Assembly (NCBI RefSeq): GCF_000425945.1
Contig: NZ_AUEK01000006.1
Span: forward strand, 186,001-250,000
Direction of reading: 5' to 3'
Origin: Candidatus Solirubrobacter pratensis
GTDB lineage: Bacteria > Actinomycetota > Thermoleophilia > Solirubrobacterales > Solirubrobacteraceae
Length of the DNA stretch: 64,000 bases
Shown: in pieces, positions 1 through 7,991 of the stretch
Position numbering within the stretch: position 1 is the stretch's first letter
Layout: every line of letters starts with the position of its first letter
Program-made: the position numbers and the translations under genes
Notes under the pieces: generated by a model
Seen by the model: the letters and a program-made list of their open reading frames with translations, nothing else
The model's database searches: none
What the model was told of the DNA's origin: nothing

Positions 1-868
1 CGCGCGTCGCGTAGTAGGACCAGTCGATCGTCTCGCCGCTGGTCGGGTAGTCGTGAGCCGAGTCCTTGACGTTGGTCGTCCAGGTGTTGCCGGCCGCGTT
101 CATCGCCTGAGCGAGCGCGTTGTAGCCCGTGTTGAGCTCCGGCGTCTGGCCGGCGAACACGTCGAGCCCCGGGTAGAAGATCGCGCGCGAGTTCGTGTGC
201 TGGGTGATCAGCGTCACGACCTGGTTGTCGCGCACGATGTCCATCGTGTTCCGGACCTCGGGCTCCGAGCCTGGGCCCGCCCCGCGGGTGGTGAGCTGGA
301 CGCCGATGTTGGAGCCCCAGCCGAAGGGGTAGTTGCGGTTCATGTCGACGTTGTTCGCGTTCGCGCGCTTGGCGGGCGTGGCCGCGTAGCCGTCCGGGTT
401 CACCAGCGGCATGTCGATCAGGCGCACCTTGTCGAGCAGCGCCTTCACCTTCGGGTTGGTCTTCGACAGCTGGATCACGTCGTAGGCGAACTCCAGCGAG
501 TCCTCGGCCGCCGGCGTCTCGTTGCCGTGGATGGCGCCCATGTTGAAGAGCACGGGCTTGCCGTCCTTCGCGGACACGTTGTTCGTGATCTCGAGGTACT
601 TGATCGCCCGCCCCTGCACGCTGGGACGGGCGGCCGTCTTGACGGCCACGAGCGCCGGGTTGGCGGCGGCGAGCGCCTCCATCTCGGCGTTGTACTCCTC
701 GTACGTGCGGTACGTGGTGCGACCGCTCGGCATCCCCGGCAGCTGGGTGATGCCGAGGTCGTTGTAGGCGGCGACCGCCGAGTCGACGGTCGGATCGGCG
801 GACGCGACCGCCGGAACACAGGCCGCGAACGCCGCACCAGCGGCGGCGGCAGCCAACAGCTTCTTCAT
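1..868 (-). CDS. M14-family zinc carboxypeptidase, secreted (C-terminus outside window)
   Basis: This is a metallocarboxypeptidase expected to remove C-terminal residues from peptides outside the cell. The ATG at 868 has a clear AGGAGG ribosome site just upstream on the minus strand and opens a signal peptide (MKKLLAAAAAGAAFAACVPA, then an Ala-rich cleavage region ending in ASA). The HGNE motif, in the context MGAIHGNETP at about residue 120, supplies the first zinc His and Glu of the M14 family. The later segment LITQHTNSRAIFYPG carries the expected third zinc His. NMNRNYP-like and NPDGY elements typical of the family (NPDGYAAT, VDMNRNYPFGW) lie between. The reading frame is open to the window edge, so the catalytic Glu and any C-terminal domain are not visible. 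Confidence in the family is high. Confidence 0.9.
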   Translation of the reverse strand, partial: MKKLLAAAAAGAAFAACVPAVASADPTVDSAVAAYNDLGITQLPGMPSGRTTYRTYEEYNAEMEALAAANPALVAVKTAARPSVQGRAIKYLEITNNVSAKDGKPVLFNMGAIHGNETPAAEDSLEFAYDVIQLSKTNPKVKALLDKVRLIDMPLVNPDGYAATPAKRANANNVDMNRNYPFGWGSNIGVQLTTRGAGPGSEPEVRNTMDIVRDNQVVTLITQHTNSRAIFYPGLDVFAGQTPELNTGYNALAQAMNAAGNTWTTNVKDSAHDYPTSGETIDWSYYATR

Positions 869-972
869 CCTTGAACCCCTCCTAGAGGCACGCTGAGACC
901 TCTCCCCCTCGAACGCAACCGGCCGAACCCCTCCGGACCGGGGCGCGACTCTATTTGCCCGAGGGTGAGAGG

Positions 973-1335
973 TCAATCACGCGCGCGAGCGCGCTCGACC
1001 AAGGACCGGGGCGCCACCGTCGCGTACGCGTCCTCGATCGCGCCGGCGATCTCGTTCCAGTCCAGTCCGCGGTTCAGGTGCACGCCGATCCAGCCGCGAT
1101 GGCCGACGTACGGCGGCCGGAAGTAGTGGTCGGGCTCGCCGCCCACGAGCGCCTCCTGCATGCCCTCGGGCGCCGCGCACCAGAGCGCGAGCCGCCCGTC
1201 GCCGTGATGGTCGTCGAGGTACATGACGAACGTCTTCTTGCCGCGCACGAACCACGCCGGGGAGCCGTGGCTGCGCCGCTCCACCACCTCCGGCAGCGCC
1301 AGGCACAGCTCGCGCACGCGTTCGAGTGCGTCCAC
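973..1335 (-). CDS. MmcQ/YjbR-like protein
   Basis: A small 120-residue protein of the MmcQ/YjbR (CyaY-like fold) family, whose members are often called DNA-binding but have no firm function. The sequence holds the usual family pattern: a leading helix with LALPEVVERRSHG, then AWFVRGKKTFVMY, a WCAAPEG segment and the PPYVGHRGWIGVHL strand. The start chosen is GTG 1335, because the frame upstream reads into the neighbouring methyltransferase remnant and encodes nothing recognisable. It begins 4 nt after the stop of that remnant. The neighbours do not suggest a role. Confidence 0.8.
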   Translation of the reverse strand: MDALERVRELCLALPEVVERRSHGSPAWFVRGKKTFVMYLDDHHGDGRLALWCAAPEGMQEALVGGEPDHYFRPPYVGHRGWIGVHLNRGLDWNEIAGAIEDAYATVAPRSLVERARARD

Positions 1336-1339
1336 GAGC

Positions 1340-1525
1340 TCAATTGAACCGCAGCGCGAGGATTCGCGGGAGGGCGGCGGGGACGACGCGCTGCAGCAGC
1401 GGAGCCAGCTCGACGGCGAGGGGGTCGTCCAGGACGGCATCGGGGCGGCGTGCCTCCTCGGCGCGGTGGTAGAGCGTCCACAGCACCGTCTCGGGCACGC
1501 CTGACAGGTCGACGGCTACGCTCAT
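1340..1525 (-). pseudogene. N-terminal remnant of an LCMT/Ppm-type SAM methyltransferase
   Basis: This 61-codon open frame starts with ATG 1525 and reads VDLSGVPETVLWTLYHRAEE followed by ARRPDAVLDDPLAVEL. That is the typical first 35-40 residues of the actinobacterial leucine-carboxyl-methyltransferase-like (Ppm/Tcmp) family, whose full length is about 270-290 residues. Similarity stops after DPLAVEL and the frame closes with TGA at 1340. The whole SAM-binding domain is missing and no continuation is seen in other frames. I infer a deletion remnant. It overlaps the divergent methyltransferase start by 2 bases, so its promoter region may still serve that gene. It could be translated as a short protein, but no function is evident. 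Confidence 0.6.
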
Positions 1526-2438
1526 GCCGGTCATGGTCGCACCCCCCACCGAGCATGAGATCCTCGACGTCAACCGCCGCTACCACGACGTCGCGGCCGG
1601 CTCCTACGACGCGAAGTGGGGCATCTCGTTCGGCGAGATCGGCCATCAGCAGGTGCTCGGGAAGCTGACGAAGCTGCTCGGCCCGCGCCCGGGGCCCTTC
1701 GCCGAGTCGCTGGAGATCGGCGCGGGCACCGGCTACTTCTCGCTCAACCTGTTGCAGACCGGCGTCGTGCGCCACGCGACCTGCACCGACATCAGCCCCG
1801 GCATGCTCGCGACGCTCGAGCGCAACGCCGAGATGCTCGGCCTCGACGTCTCCACCGCGGCGTGCGACGCGGCCGAGCTGCCGTTCGAGGACGAGAGCTT
1901 CGACCTCGTGCTCGGCCACGCGGTCCTGCATCACCTGCCCGACCTGCCGCGCGCGTTCGCCGAGTTCGCGCGCGTGCTGCGACCCGGAGGGACGCTGTTC
2001 TTCGCCGGCGAGCCCTCGCGCTCGGGCGACAAGCTGGCGGCCTTCCCCAAGGGCGCCGCGCTGCGGGTCGCGCCGCTCTGGCGCCGCGCGCTCGGGCTCG
2101 CCCCCGCCCCGCACGACGACGCCGACCCCGAGGACCACGCGCTGGAGGCGGTCGTCGACGTGCACGCCTTCGTCCCGTCGGACCTCGAGCGCCACGCGGC
2201 CGGCGCCGGCTTCGGCGGCGTGCGCGTCCAGGGCGAGGAGCTGCTGGCGAACTGGTTCGGCTGGTTCAACCGCACGCTCGAGTCCAGCGCCGACCCGCGG
2301 AGCATCCCGGGCCCGTGGATCCAGTACGCGTATCGCGGCTACATCGCGCTCCAGCGGGTCGACCGGCTGCTGCTCGAGCCGCGGCTGCCGCCGCGGATCT
2401 TCTACAACCTGATGGTCGCGGCCCGCAAGCCCGGGTGA
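1524..2438 (+). CDS. Class I SAM-dependent methyltransferase (Methyltransf_11 type)
   Basis: A methyltransferase of about 304 residues with a class I Rossmann core. Motif I is SLEIGAGTGYFSLNLL, near residues 65-80. The acidic end of strand 2 is CTDISPGML. AACDAAELPFEDESFDLVLG carries the post-I and motif II region, followed by AVLHHLPDLPRAFAEFARVL and RPGG, typical of Methyltransf_11. The substrate is unknown. The C-terminal 100 residues (NWFGWFNRTLESS, YRGYIALQRVD, FYNLMVAARKPG) look like a lid or substrate domain. ATG 1524 and ATG 1533 are both possible and neither has a strong ribosome site. The stop overlaps the start of the next gene (GTGA), indicating translational coupling. Confidence 0.85.
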   Translation: MPVMVAPPTEHEILDVNRRYHDVAAGSYDAKWGISFGEIGHQQVLGKLTKLLGPRPGPFAESLEIGAGTGYFSLNLLQTGVVRHATCTDISPGMLATLERNAEMLGLDVSTAACDAAELPFEDESFDLVLGHAVLHHLPDLPRAFAEFARVLRPGGTLFFAGEPSRSGDKLAAFPKGAALRVAPLWRRALGLAPAPHDDADPEDHALEAVVDVHAFVPSDLERHAAGAGFGGVRVQGEELLANWFGWFNRTLESSADPRSIPGPWIQYAYRGYIALQRVDRLLLEPRLPPRIFYNLMVAARKPG

Positions 2439-3070
2439 ACGAGCGCGAGCCTCCGAGCCCGCTGGACCTGCTGCGCGACAAGCGCGCGGTCGTCGACACG
2501 GGGCTCGGGCCGGTCGCCTTCGTCATCGTCTATGCGATCGCCGGCGTGAACGTCGCCGCCGGAGTCGCCGTCGGCGTCTCGGTCGTGCTGATGATCGAGC
2601 GGCTACTGCGCGGCAGATCCGCCATCAACGCGATCGGCGGCCTGCTCGGCACCGGCATCGCGGCGTTCATCGCCGTCAAGACGGGACGGCCCGAGGGCTA
2701 CTTCGTCCCGCGCATGCTCTACCAGCTCGCGCTCGCCGTGGCGTTCTCCGGCTCGGTGCTGATCCGGCGCCCGATCGGCCTCTACATCGGCGCCGCCGTC
2801 TTCCGCGCCGAGCCGGGCTGGACGAGCGACCCGCGCGTGAAGCGCGTGTTCTCCATCGTGACCCTGTGGTGGGCCGGGCTGTTCGCGCTGCGCGCCGCCG
2901 TCTACGCGGTGCTGATCGCGGCGGAGAAGCCCGGCGGCCTCGCCGCCGCCTCGATCGCGATCGGCTGGCCGCCGTTCATCGCGCTCGCGTGGGCGAGCTA
3001 CCGCTACGTGCCCTGGCGGCTCGAGCGGCTGGGAGCGCCGCCGCCCAAACCTGAGACCGCAGCACCTTGA
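2435..3070 (+). CDS. DUF3159-family membrane protein
   Basis: A 211-residue integral membrane protein of the DUF3159 type, common in Actinomycetota. The start is GTG 2435, overlapping the methyltransferase stop as GTGA, so the two are very likely co-translated. A soluble N-terminus (PPSPLDLLRDKRAVVDTGLG) precedes five or six hydrophobic segments, including VAFVIVYAIAGVNVAAGVAV, IGGLLGTGIAAFIAVKTGRP, LYQLALAVAFSGSVLIRRPI and a Trp-rich VTLWWAGLFALRAAVYAVL. The family has no established function. Its 3' end overlaps the convergent SGNH hydrolase gene by about 95 bases. Confidence 0.8.
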   Translation: MNEREPPSPLDLLRDKRAVVDTGLGPVAFVIVYAIAGVNVAAGVAVGVSVVLMIERLLRGRSAINAIGGLLGTGIAAFIAVKTGRPEGYFVPRMLYQLALAVAFSGSVLIRRPIGLYIGAAVFRAEPGWTSDPRVKRVFSIVTLWWAGLFALRAAVYAVLIAAEKPGGLAAASIAIGWPPFIALAWASYRYVPWRLERLGAPPPKPETAAP

Positions 3071-3737
3071 GCCGCCGGTAGACGTAGGTCCAGTCGCCCT
3101 GCAGTGCGCGCAACCGCGAGCGCTCACCGGGCGAGACGAGGGTCGAGGGCCGCACGCGCACGTCCATCCCGTCGGCCGCCAGCACGTCGAGCGCGCGCTC
3201 GGCGATCGCCACCTGGCCGAACGCGGTCGGATGCACGTGGTCGGTCATCACGAGGTTGCGCGCGCCGAAGCCCCGCAAGTCGAGCACGAGCGCCCCATGC
3301 CGCGCCGCCGCCGCTTCGATGGCGGCGTTGCCCTCGCGCGTGAAGCCCGCGCGGGGGCGCCCGAGATCGAGCGGGATCGTCACCGCGAGCACGCGCTCGC
3401 AGCGCTCGCGCAGGACGGCGAGCGCGGCATCGTGGTCGGCGGCGAACGCGTCGCGGTCGAAGTCGGGCGACCGTACGTCGTTGACGCCGATGTAGAGGCA
3501 GCCGAGGTCATAGCGCGCCTCGGGGCGCGCGCTCGCCGCGCGCCACGCGGGCACCTGGCGGCGCACGACGTCCGCGGCCCGCGCGCCGTCGGAGGCGAAG
3601 CTCGTGTACGGCAGGCCGAGCCCGCGCGCGACCCACAGCGCCCACGACTGCAGCGCGACCCCCCACTGCAGCTCGCCGCCGCCGTTGGTGATCGAGTCCC
3701 CGAAGGCGAGGACGCCGCTGCGGCAGGGCTCGCTCAG
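2976..3737 (-). CDS. SGNH/GDSL-type hydrolase
   Basis: A GDSL esterase/lipase family enzyme. Block I (AFGDSITNG) supplies the nucleophilic Ser near residue 17. GVND (block III) and the DHVHP segment (block V, catalytic Asp/His) follow in the right order and spacing. No ATG, GTG or TTG lies between the family's conserved start and the upstream in-frame region. The best start is a CTG at 3737 that overlaps the TGA of the subtilase (CTGA), implying translational coupling. The enzyme has no signal peptide from this start, so it may act in the cytosol. The last 30 or so residues (Ala/Arg-rich) are antisense to the DUF3159 gene and may not be conserved. Confidence 0.75.
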   Translation of the reverse strand: MSEPCRSGVLAFGDSITNGGGELQWGVALQSWALWVARGLGLPYTSFASDGARAADVVRRQVPAWRAASARPEARYDLGCLYIGVNDVRSPDFDRDAFAADHDAALAVLRERCERVLAVTIPLDLGRPRAGFTREGNAAIEAAAARHGALVLDLRGFGARNLVMTDHVHPTAFGQVAIAERALDVLAADGMDVRVRPSTLVSPGERSRLRALQGDWTYVYRRLKVLRSQVWAAALPAARAARARSGSSPTRAR

Positions 3738-5224
3738 CGGACCCTGAAGCTGCGCGTGACGGGCTTCCCGGCGCCGCGGTTGGACGACGGCACGGCGATC
3801 GCGCGGTAGGTCCCCTTCGGCAGGCCGTTCTTCGCGCTCTTGCCGCGAATCACGATCGAGGCGCCGCGCGTGCTCGCGGTGAACGCCTTGGTGGTGTAGC
3901 GCTTCCACTTGCAGTGGCGGCCGCGCTTGTCGCAGCTCTTGACCTCGATCCGCAGGCTGACCTTCGCCGCGCGGTCGGGCGTCAGCCGCACCGTCGCGTT
4001 CTTGCAGGTCTTGCCCTGCTTGCAGCGCGTGACCTTCGCCGACATCGTCCGCACCTTCGGGACCGGCTCGAGCTTCGGCGTCGGGGTCGGCGTGGGCGTC
4101 GGCCGCACCGTGGCGAACGGCGTGGGGATCGGCGTCGGGGTCGGCGTCGGGTTGGGGCAGCCGGTCGACGTCGGGTACGCCTGCGCGGGACAGCCGTCGA
4201 CGACGTCAGGCACGCTGTCGCGGTCCGAGTCGATCGACGCCTGCGCGAGCGCGGCGCCGGCGTCCGGACCGCCGCCGCTCACCGACTTGCCCGCGAACGT
4301 CCAGTTGGGCCGCGTTGTTGAAAGGATCAGCGAAATGGCTTCTGCGGGCGTCAGGCTCGGCACCCGTGAGAACAACAGCGCCGCCTCGCCGGACACGAAC
4401 GGCGTGGCCATCGACGTGCCGGTCGGAGCGTCGTAGGAGCCATCGATCGAGGTGGTCCAGATTCCGGTTCCGGGCGCGAACAGGTCGACGGTCGTCGCGC
4501 CGTAGTTGCTGTCATACCAGAGGCCCTCCTCGCCGCTGATCGGATTGCGCTGGTACGCGCCGACGCAGATGAGGTTCGGGGCGTCGGTGTTGCATGGGAA
4601 CACCGGATTCTGGTCGTTATTCGAGCCGACGATGGGCCCGTTGCCGGCCGCCGCGACGTACAGCGTGCCCGGATGTTCGGCGAGCATCGCCTCCATCTGC
4701 GCCGTCACGTACTGCACGTCCGACTGCAGCGGGGTGGCGCTGAGCGACATGTTCACGACGCGGGCGCCACTGTCGCCGGCGCGGTCCATCGCTCTCAAGA
4801 GATCGACCGAGCTCACCGACTCGGTATCGCGGAACGCGCGGATCGGCAGGATCGACGCGTCCGGCGCAAGCCCGGCCACGCCGACGCCGTTGTCCTTGGT
4901 CGCCGCGATCACTCCGGCCACCCAGGTTCCATGACCCCATTGGTCGTCGGTCGTGTCGTCGAGGCCCCAGCCGCCCGCGACGATGTGGCCGAGCAGGTCC
5001 TCGTGGTAGCCCGCCACGCCGGTGTCGATGACCGCCACCGTCACGCCCGCGCCGGTGGACAGGCCCCACGCCGCGGGCGCGTTGATGCTCTGCAGTCCCC
5101 ATTGTTCGCTCGATTTAGCGTCCTGGGACATGGCGGGGACCTGGAGCGCGCTGGCGGCGAGGGCCGAAGGCAGCGCGACGCAGATGCAGACGAGGGGAAG
5201 GGCCAGCAGCAGCCCCCTGCGCAA
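3734..5224 (-). CDS. Secreted subtilisin-like serine protease (S8) with Pro/Thr linker
   Basis: An exported S8 peptidase. The catalytic triad is visible: Asp in AVIDTGVAGY (residue 67 from the chosen start), His in WGHGTWVAGV (98) and Ser in GTSMATPFVSGEAAL (271), with the oxyanion Asn in AAAGNGP. A Ca-binding thrombospondin-3-like piece (SDRDSVPDVVDGCP) and a PTPTP linker precede a basic, Cys-containing C-terminal beta domain ending VTRSFRVR. The start TTG 5224 is chosen because AGGAGG (5234-5239) lies 9 nt upstream and the protein then opens directly with a signal peptide (RRGLLLALPLVCICVALPSA). ATG 5251 and GTG 5275 lie further upstream without a ribosome site. The stop overlaps the SGNH hydrolase start, so the two probably form an operon. 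Confidence 0.9.
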   Translation of the reverse strand: MRRGLLLALPLVCICVALPSALAASALQVPAMSQDAKSSEQWGLQSINAPAAWGLSTGAGVTVAVIDTGVAGYHEDLLGHIVAGGWGLDDTTDDQWGHGTWVAGVIAATKDNGVGVAGLAPDASILPIRAFRDTESVSSVDLLRAMDRAGDSGARVVNMSLSATPLQSDVQYVTAQMEAMLAEHPGTLYVAAAGNGPIVGSNNDQNPVFPCNTDAPNLICVGAYQRNPISGEEGLWYDSNYGATTVDLFAPGTGIWTTSIDGSYDAPTGTSMATPFVSGEAALLFSRVPSLTPAEAISLILSTTRPNWTFAGKSVSGGGPDAGAALAQASIDSDRDSVPDVVDGCPAQAYPTSTGCPNPTPTPTPIPTPFATVRPTPTPTPTPKLEPVPKVRTMSAKVTRCKQGKTCKNATVRLTPDRAAKVSLRIEVKSCDKRGRHCKWKRYTTKAFTASTRGASIVIRGKSAKNGLPKGTYRAIAVPSSNRGAGKPVTRSFRVR

Positions 5225-5289
5225 GCGCGTCACCCTCCTATCATCGGCCATCTGCGTGGGGCGTTGGGTTAACACATCGGGGAACTGGC

Positions 5290-6420
5290 TTGACTGAGCT
5301 GACGAGCACCGCCATCGGCACCTGGAGCGGCGGCCGCTTCATGCATTTCGGCGAGCCGCTCGACGACGACCGTCTCTCCGCCCTGCTGCGCCCGGGCGAC
5401 GATATCGCGACGGTCATCACCGCCGACGCCTATGGCGCCGGCGAGGCCGACGCGCTCCTCGGCCGCTCGCTCGCCGGCCTGCCGCGTGGCGACTACGCCC
5501 TGGTCGGCGCGATCGGGCATGACTTCTACACGGGTGAGCGCGAGGGTGCCAAGGGCTTCCCGCGCTTCACCGATCCCCGCCTGCGCGGGCCCGAGGGGTA
5601 CGCGGACTACGTGCGGATGGCGACCGAGCGCAGCCTCGAGCGGCTCGGCGTCGACGCGTTCGACCTGCTGCTGCTGCACAACCCGGATCGCGTGGGGTAC
5701 ACGAGCGCGGCGGTGTGGGATGCGCTCGAGGCCGTCCGCGCCGACGGCCTGACCCGGATGCTCGGCGTCGCCCCGGGTCCCGCCAACGGCTTCACGCTCG
5801 ACGTGATCGACTGCCTGGAGCGCTTCGGCGACCGGATCGACTGGGCGATGGTGATCCTCAACCCGCTCGAGCCGTGGCCCGGCGAGCTGGTGCTGCCGGC
5901 GGCCGAGCGCCACGAGGTGCGGGTGATCACGCGCGTCGTCGACTACGGCGGCCTGTTCCACGACGACGTGCTGCCCGGCCACGCCTTCCCGCGCTACGAC
6001 CACCGCGGCTTCCGGCCCGCCGGCTGGGTCGAGGCGGGGCGCGAGAAGCTGGCGCGCATGCGGCCGATCGCGGAGCGCCACGGGTTGTCGCTGCTGCAGC
6101 TGGCCTGCCATTGGAACCTCGAACACCGCCCGGTCGCATGCGTTGCGCCGACGCTGATCCAGGAGGCCGGTCCCGGCGCGAAGCCGGTCGAGGCCAAGCG
6201 CGCGGAGCTCGCCGCCGTCCGCGGGAGCGTGCTCAGCGCCGGGGAGGTCGACGAGCTGCGGGCGATCGGCGACAACACGGGCTCGATGACGCTCAAGGGC
6301 GCGGCGCCCGACCATGAGGGCGATGCCCTCCCCGACCGCTGGCGGATCACGCCGGAGCTGTCCGAGCTCGCCGTCCGCTGGGGCATCGAGCCCGCGCGGG
6401 ATCTCACCAAGGCCGCTTAA
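5290..6420 (+). CDS. Aldo/keto reductase family oxidoreductase
   Basis: A 376-residue AKR-superfamily protein, expected to be an NADPH-dependent carbonyl reductase of TIM-barrel fold. Evidence is the order of family segments: DAYGAGEADALLGRSLAGLP (the helix after the active-site Asp region), RSLERLGVDAFDLLLLHNPD, ALEAVRADGLTRMLGVAPG, and the QLACHWNLEHRPVACVAPT region that ends in the C-terminal cofactor-binding helix. The catalytic Tyr/Lys/His set is less canonical than in well-studied AKRs (HDFYTGERE in place of the usual K-x-Y pattern), so activity is uncertain. It starts at TTG 5290 after a GGGGAA stretch and diverges from the subtilase gene. Confidence 0.8.
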   Translation: MTELTSTAIGTWSGGRFMHFGEPLDDDRLSALLRPGDDIATVITADAYGAGEADALLGRSLAGLPRGDYALVGAIGHDFYTGEREGAKGFPRFTDPRLRGPEGYADYVRMATERSLERLGVDAFDLLLLHNPDRVGYTSAAVWDALEAVRADGLTRMLGVAPGPANGFTLDVIDCLERFGDRIDWAMVILNPLEPWPGELVLPAAERHEVRVITRVVDYGGLFHDDVLPGHAFPRYDHRGFRPAGWVEAGREKLARMRPIAERHGLSLLQLACHWNLEHRPVACVAPTLIQEAGPGAKPVEAKRAELAAVRGSVLSAGEVDELRAIGDNTGSMTLKGAAPDHEGDALPDRWRITPELSELAVRWGIEPARDLTKAA

Positions 6421-6452
6421 GCGCCGCGGCTGCGCGCCGACTACGAGGGCAG

Positions 6453-7991
6453 ATGATCCGTCTGCCCGCCGCCGGAGCCGTCCTCTTCTCGCTCGCCGCC
6501 CTTGCGCTGCCGACCTTCGCGCTCCCGCACAAGGACCCGAACCTCCTCACCCACGCCGACACGCGCGCCCAGCTCCAGGACGTCGACCTCGCCGGCGTCG
6601 TGAGCACCGCCGAGGCCCAGGGCGACGGCGTGGACAGCCTGCCGACGTCGTGGTGCGGCGACGAGACGGGCGCCGACAACACCGCCAACGCCGCCACGCC
6701 GGCCAACAAGGCGCGCTTCAAGGTCGTCTACGCGTACGCGGCCGACCGGCCGGACCGCTTCGCGGGCTGGATGCACGCGCTGCAGGCCGACGTCGCCGTC
6801 GTCCAGCGCTTCCTCTCCGCCCAGGACGGCGGGACGAAGGCGCTGCGGTTCGACATGGGCACGCGCTGCGGGCCGCGGTACGTGGACATCCAGACGGTGC
6901 AGCTGCCCGGGCCACGCTCCAGCTACGTCGACAACTTCGGCGCGATCGCCTCCGCCGTGCAGCGCGCGCTCGGCCCTGCCTCCGGCCCGCGCGACGCGAT
7001 CGTGCTCGCCGACGGCATGTCCGGCGGCTCGCAGGAGTACGGGCTCGGCGAGACCGTCATGGGGCCCTCGGGCGAGACGCCCGGCGCGGCCAACGTCCAC
7101 AACCGCGGCGGCTTCACCTCGATCCTCTTCAGCCGCGACGGCGCCGCCGCGCCCGGGGCCGCCAAGTGGGGCTGGTGGCCCGAAGGCTTCCTGCATGAGA
7201 TGACCCACAACCTCGGCGCGGTGCAGTGGGGCGCGCCGCACTCCACCCAGCCGCCCGGCGGCACGTCGCCGGCCTACGGCCATTGCTGGCAGGGGGCCGA
7301 CGTCATGTGCTACGTCGAGGACGCCGGTGCCGCGCACGCGATGCAGCAGGACTGCGCCGGCCTCCCCGGCGCGATCCCGCAGAGCTACGACTGCGGCCGC
7401 GACGACTACTTCAACCCCGCGCCGCCGCCCGGCTCCTACCTGGCGACGCACTGGAACACCTACGACTCGGCCTTCCTGGCCTCCTGCGGCGAGGTCGCGC
7501 CGGCGTGCGGCGGCGGCCAGATGTGGGTGCCGGAGCCGCCGGCGGCGACCGCCCCGCCGGCCGTCGCCGGGACGGCGCGCCGCGGCTCGACGCTGGTCGT
7601 CCAGCCGGGCACCTGGTCCAACGCGCCCAGCAGCTACCGCTATCAGTGGCAGCGCCTGGTGCGCGACGGCTGGGAGAACATCGACGACGCGACCGGCCGC
7701 AGCTACGTCGCCGGCAGCGACGATCTCGGGCGCCGCCTGCGCGCGAACGTGGTCGCCGCCAACGACGACGGCGCCGCGACGGCGGCCTCCACGGCGACGG
7801 CCCCGATCGGCGGCTCGGCCGTCAACCGCGCGGCAAGCGCGACCAGCTCGGACTGCAAGAAGGCGACCAAGGCCAAGAAGTCCTCGAAGTCGTCGAAGGC
7901 CAGGAAGTCCTCCAAGGCCAGGTGCGAGGCCTCGGCCTCCAAGAAGAAGAAGACCAAGGCCTCGAAGAAGAAGCGGAAGGCGCGCCGCTAG
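6453..7991 (+). CDS. Secreted HExxH metalloprotease-like protein with Ig-like domain and Lys/Ser tail
   Basis: A 512-residue exported protein. A signal peptide (GAVLFSLAALALPTFA) precedes a 330-residue domain with HEMTHNLG at residues 248-255 (zincin HExxH plus the metzincin-like Gly at +7) and a further APHS, whose His263 could be the third zinc ligand. Paired Cys and many Trp/Gly suit an extracellular enzyme. Residues 365-450 (ATAPPAVAGTARRGSTLVV, WQRLVRDG) resemble the Ig-like repeats of actinobacterial surface proteins. The last 60 residues are almost entirely Lys, Ser, Ala and Arg, a histone-like tail. Peptidase activity is inferred from the motif only. The 3' end overlaps the convergent acetamidase gene by 4 bases. 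Confidence 0.75.
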   Translation: MIRLPAAGAVLFSLAALALPTFALPHKDPNLLTHADTRAQLQDVDLAGVVSTAEAQGDGVDSLPTSWCGDETGADNTANAATPANKARFKVVYAYAADRPDRFAGWMHALQADVAVVQRFLSAQDGGTKALRFDMGTRCGPRYVDIQTVQLPGPRSSYVDNFGAIASAVQRALGPASGPRDAIVLADGMSGGSQEYGLGETVMGPSGETPGAANVHNRGGFTSILFSRDGAAAPGAAKWGWWPEGFLHEMTHNLGAVQWGAPHSTQPPGGTSPAYGHCWQGADVMCYVEDAGAAHAMQQDCAGLPGAIPQSYDCGRDDYFNPAPPPGSYLATHWNTYDSAFLASCGEVAPACGGGQMWVPEPPAATAPPAVAGTARRGSTLVVQPGTWSNAPSSYRYQWQRLVRDGWENIDDATGRSYVAGSDDLGRRLRANVVAANDDGAATAASTATAPIGGSAVNRAASATSSDCKKATKAKKSSKSSKARKSSKARCEASASKKKKTKASKKKRKARR

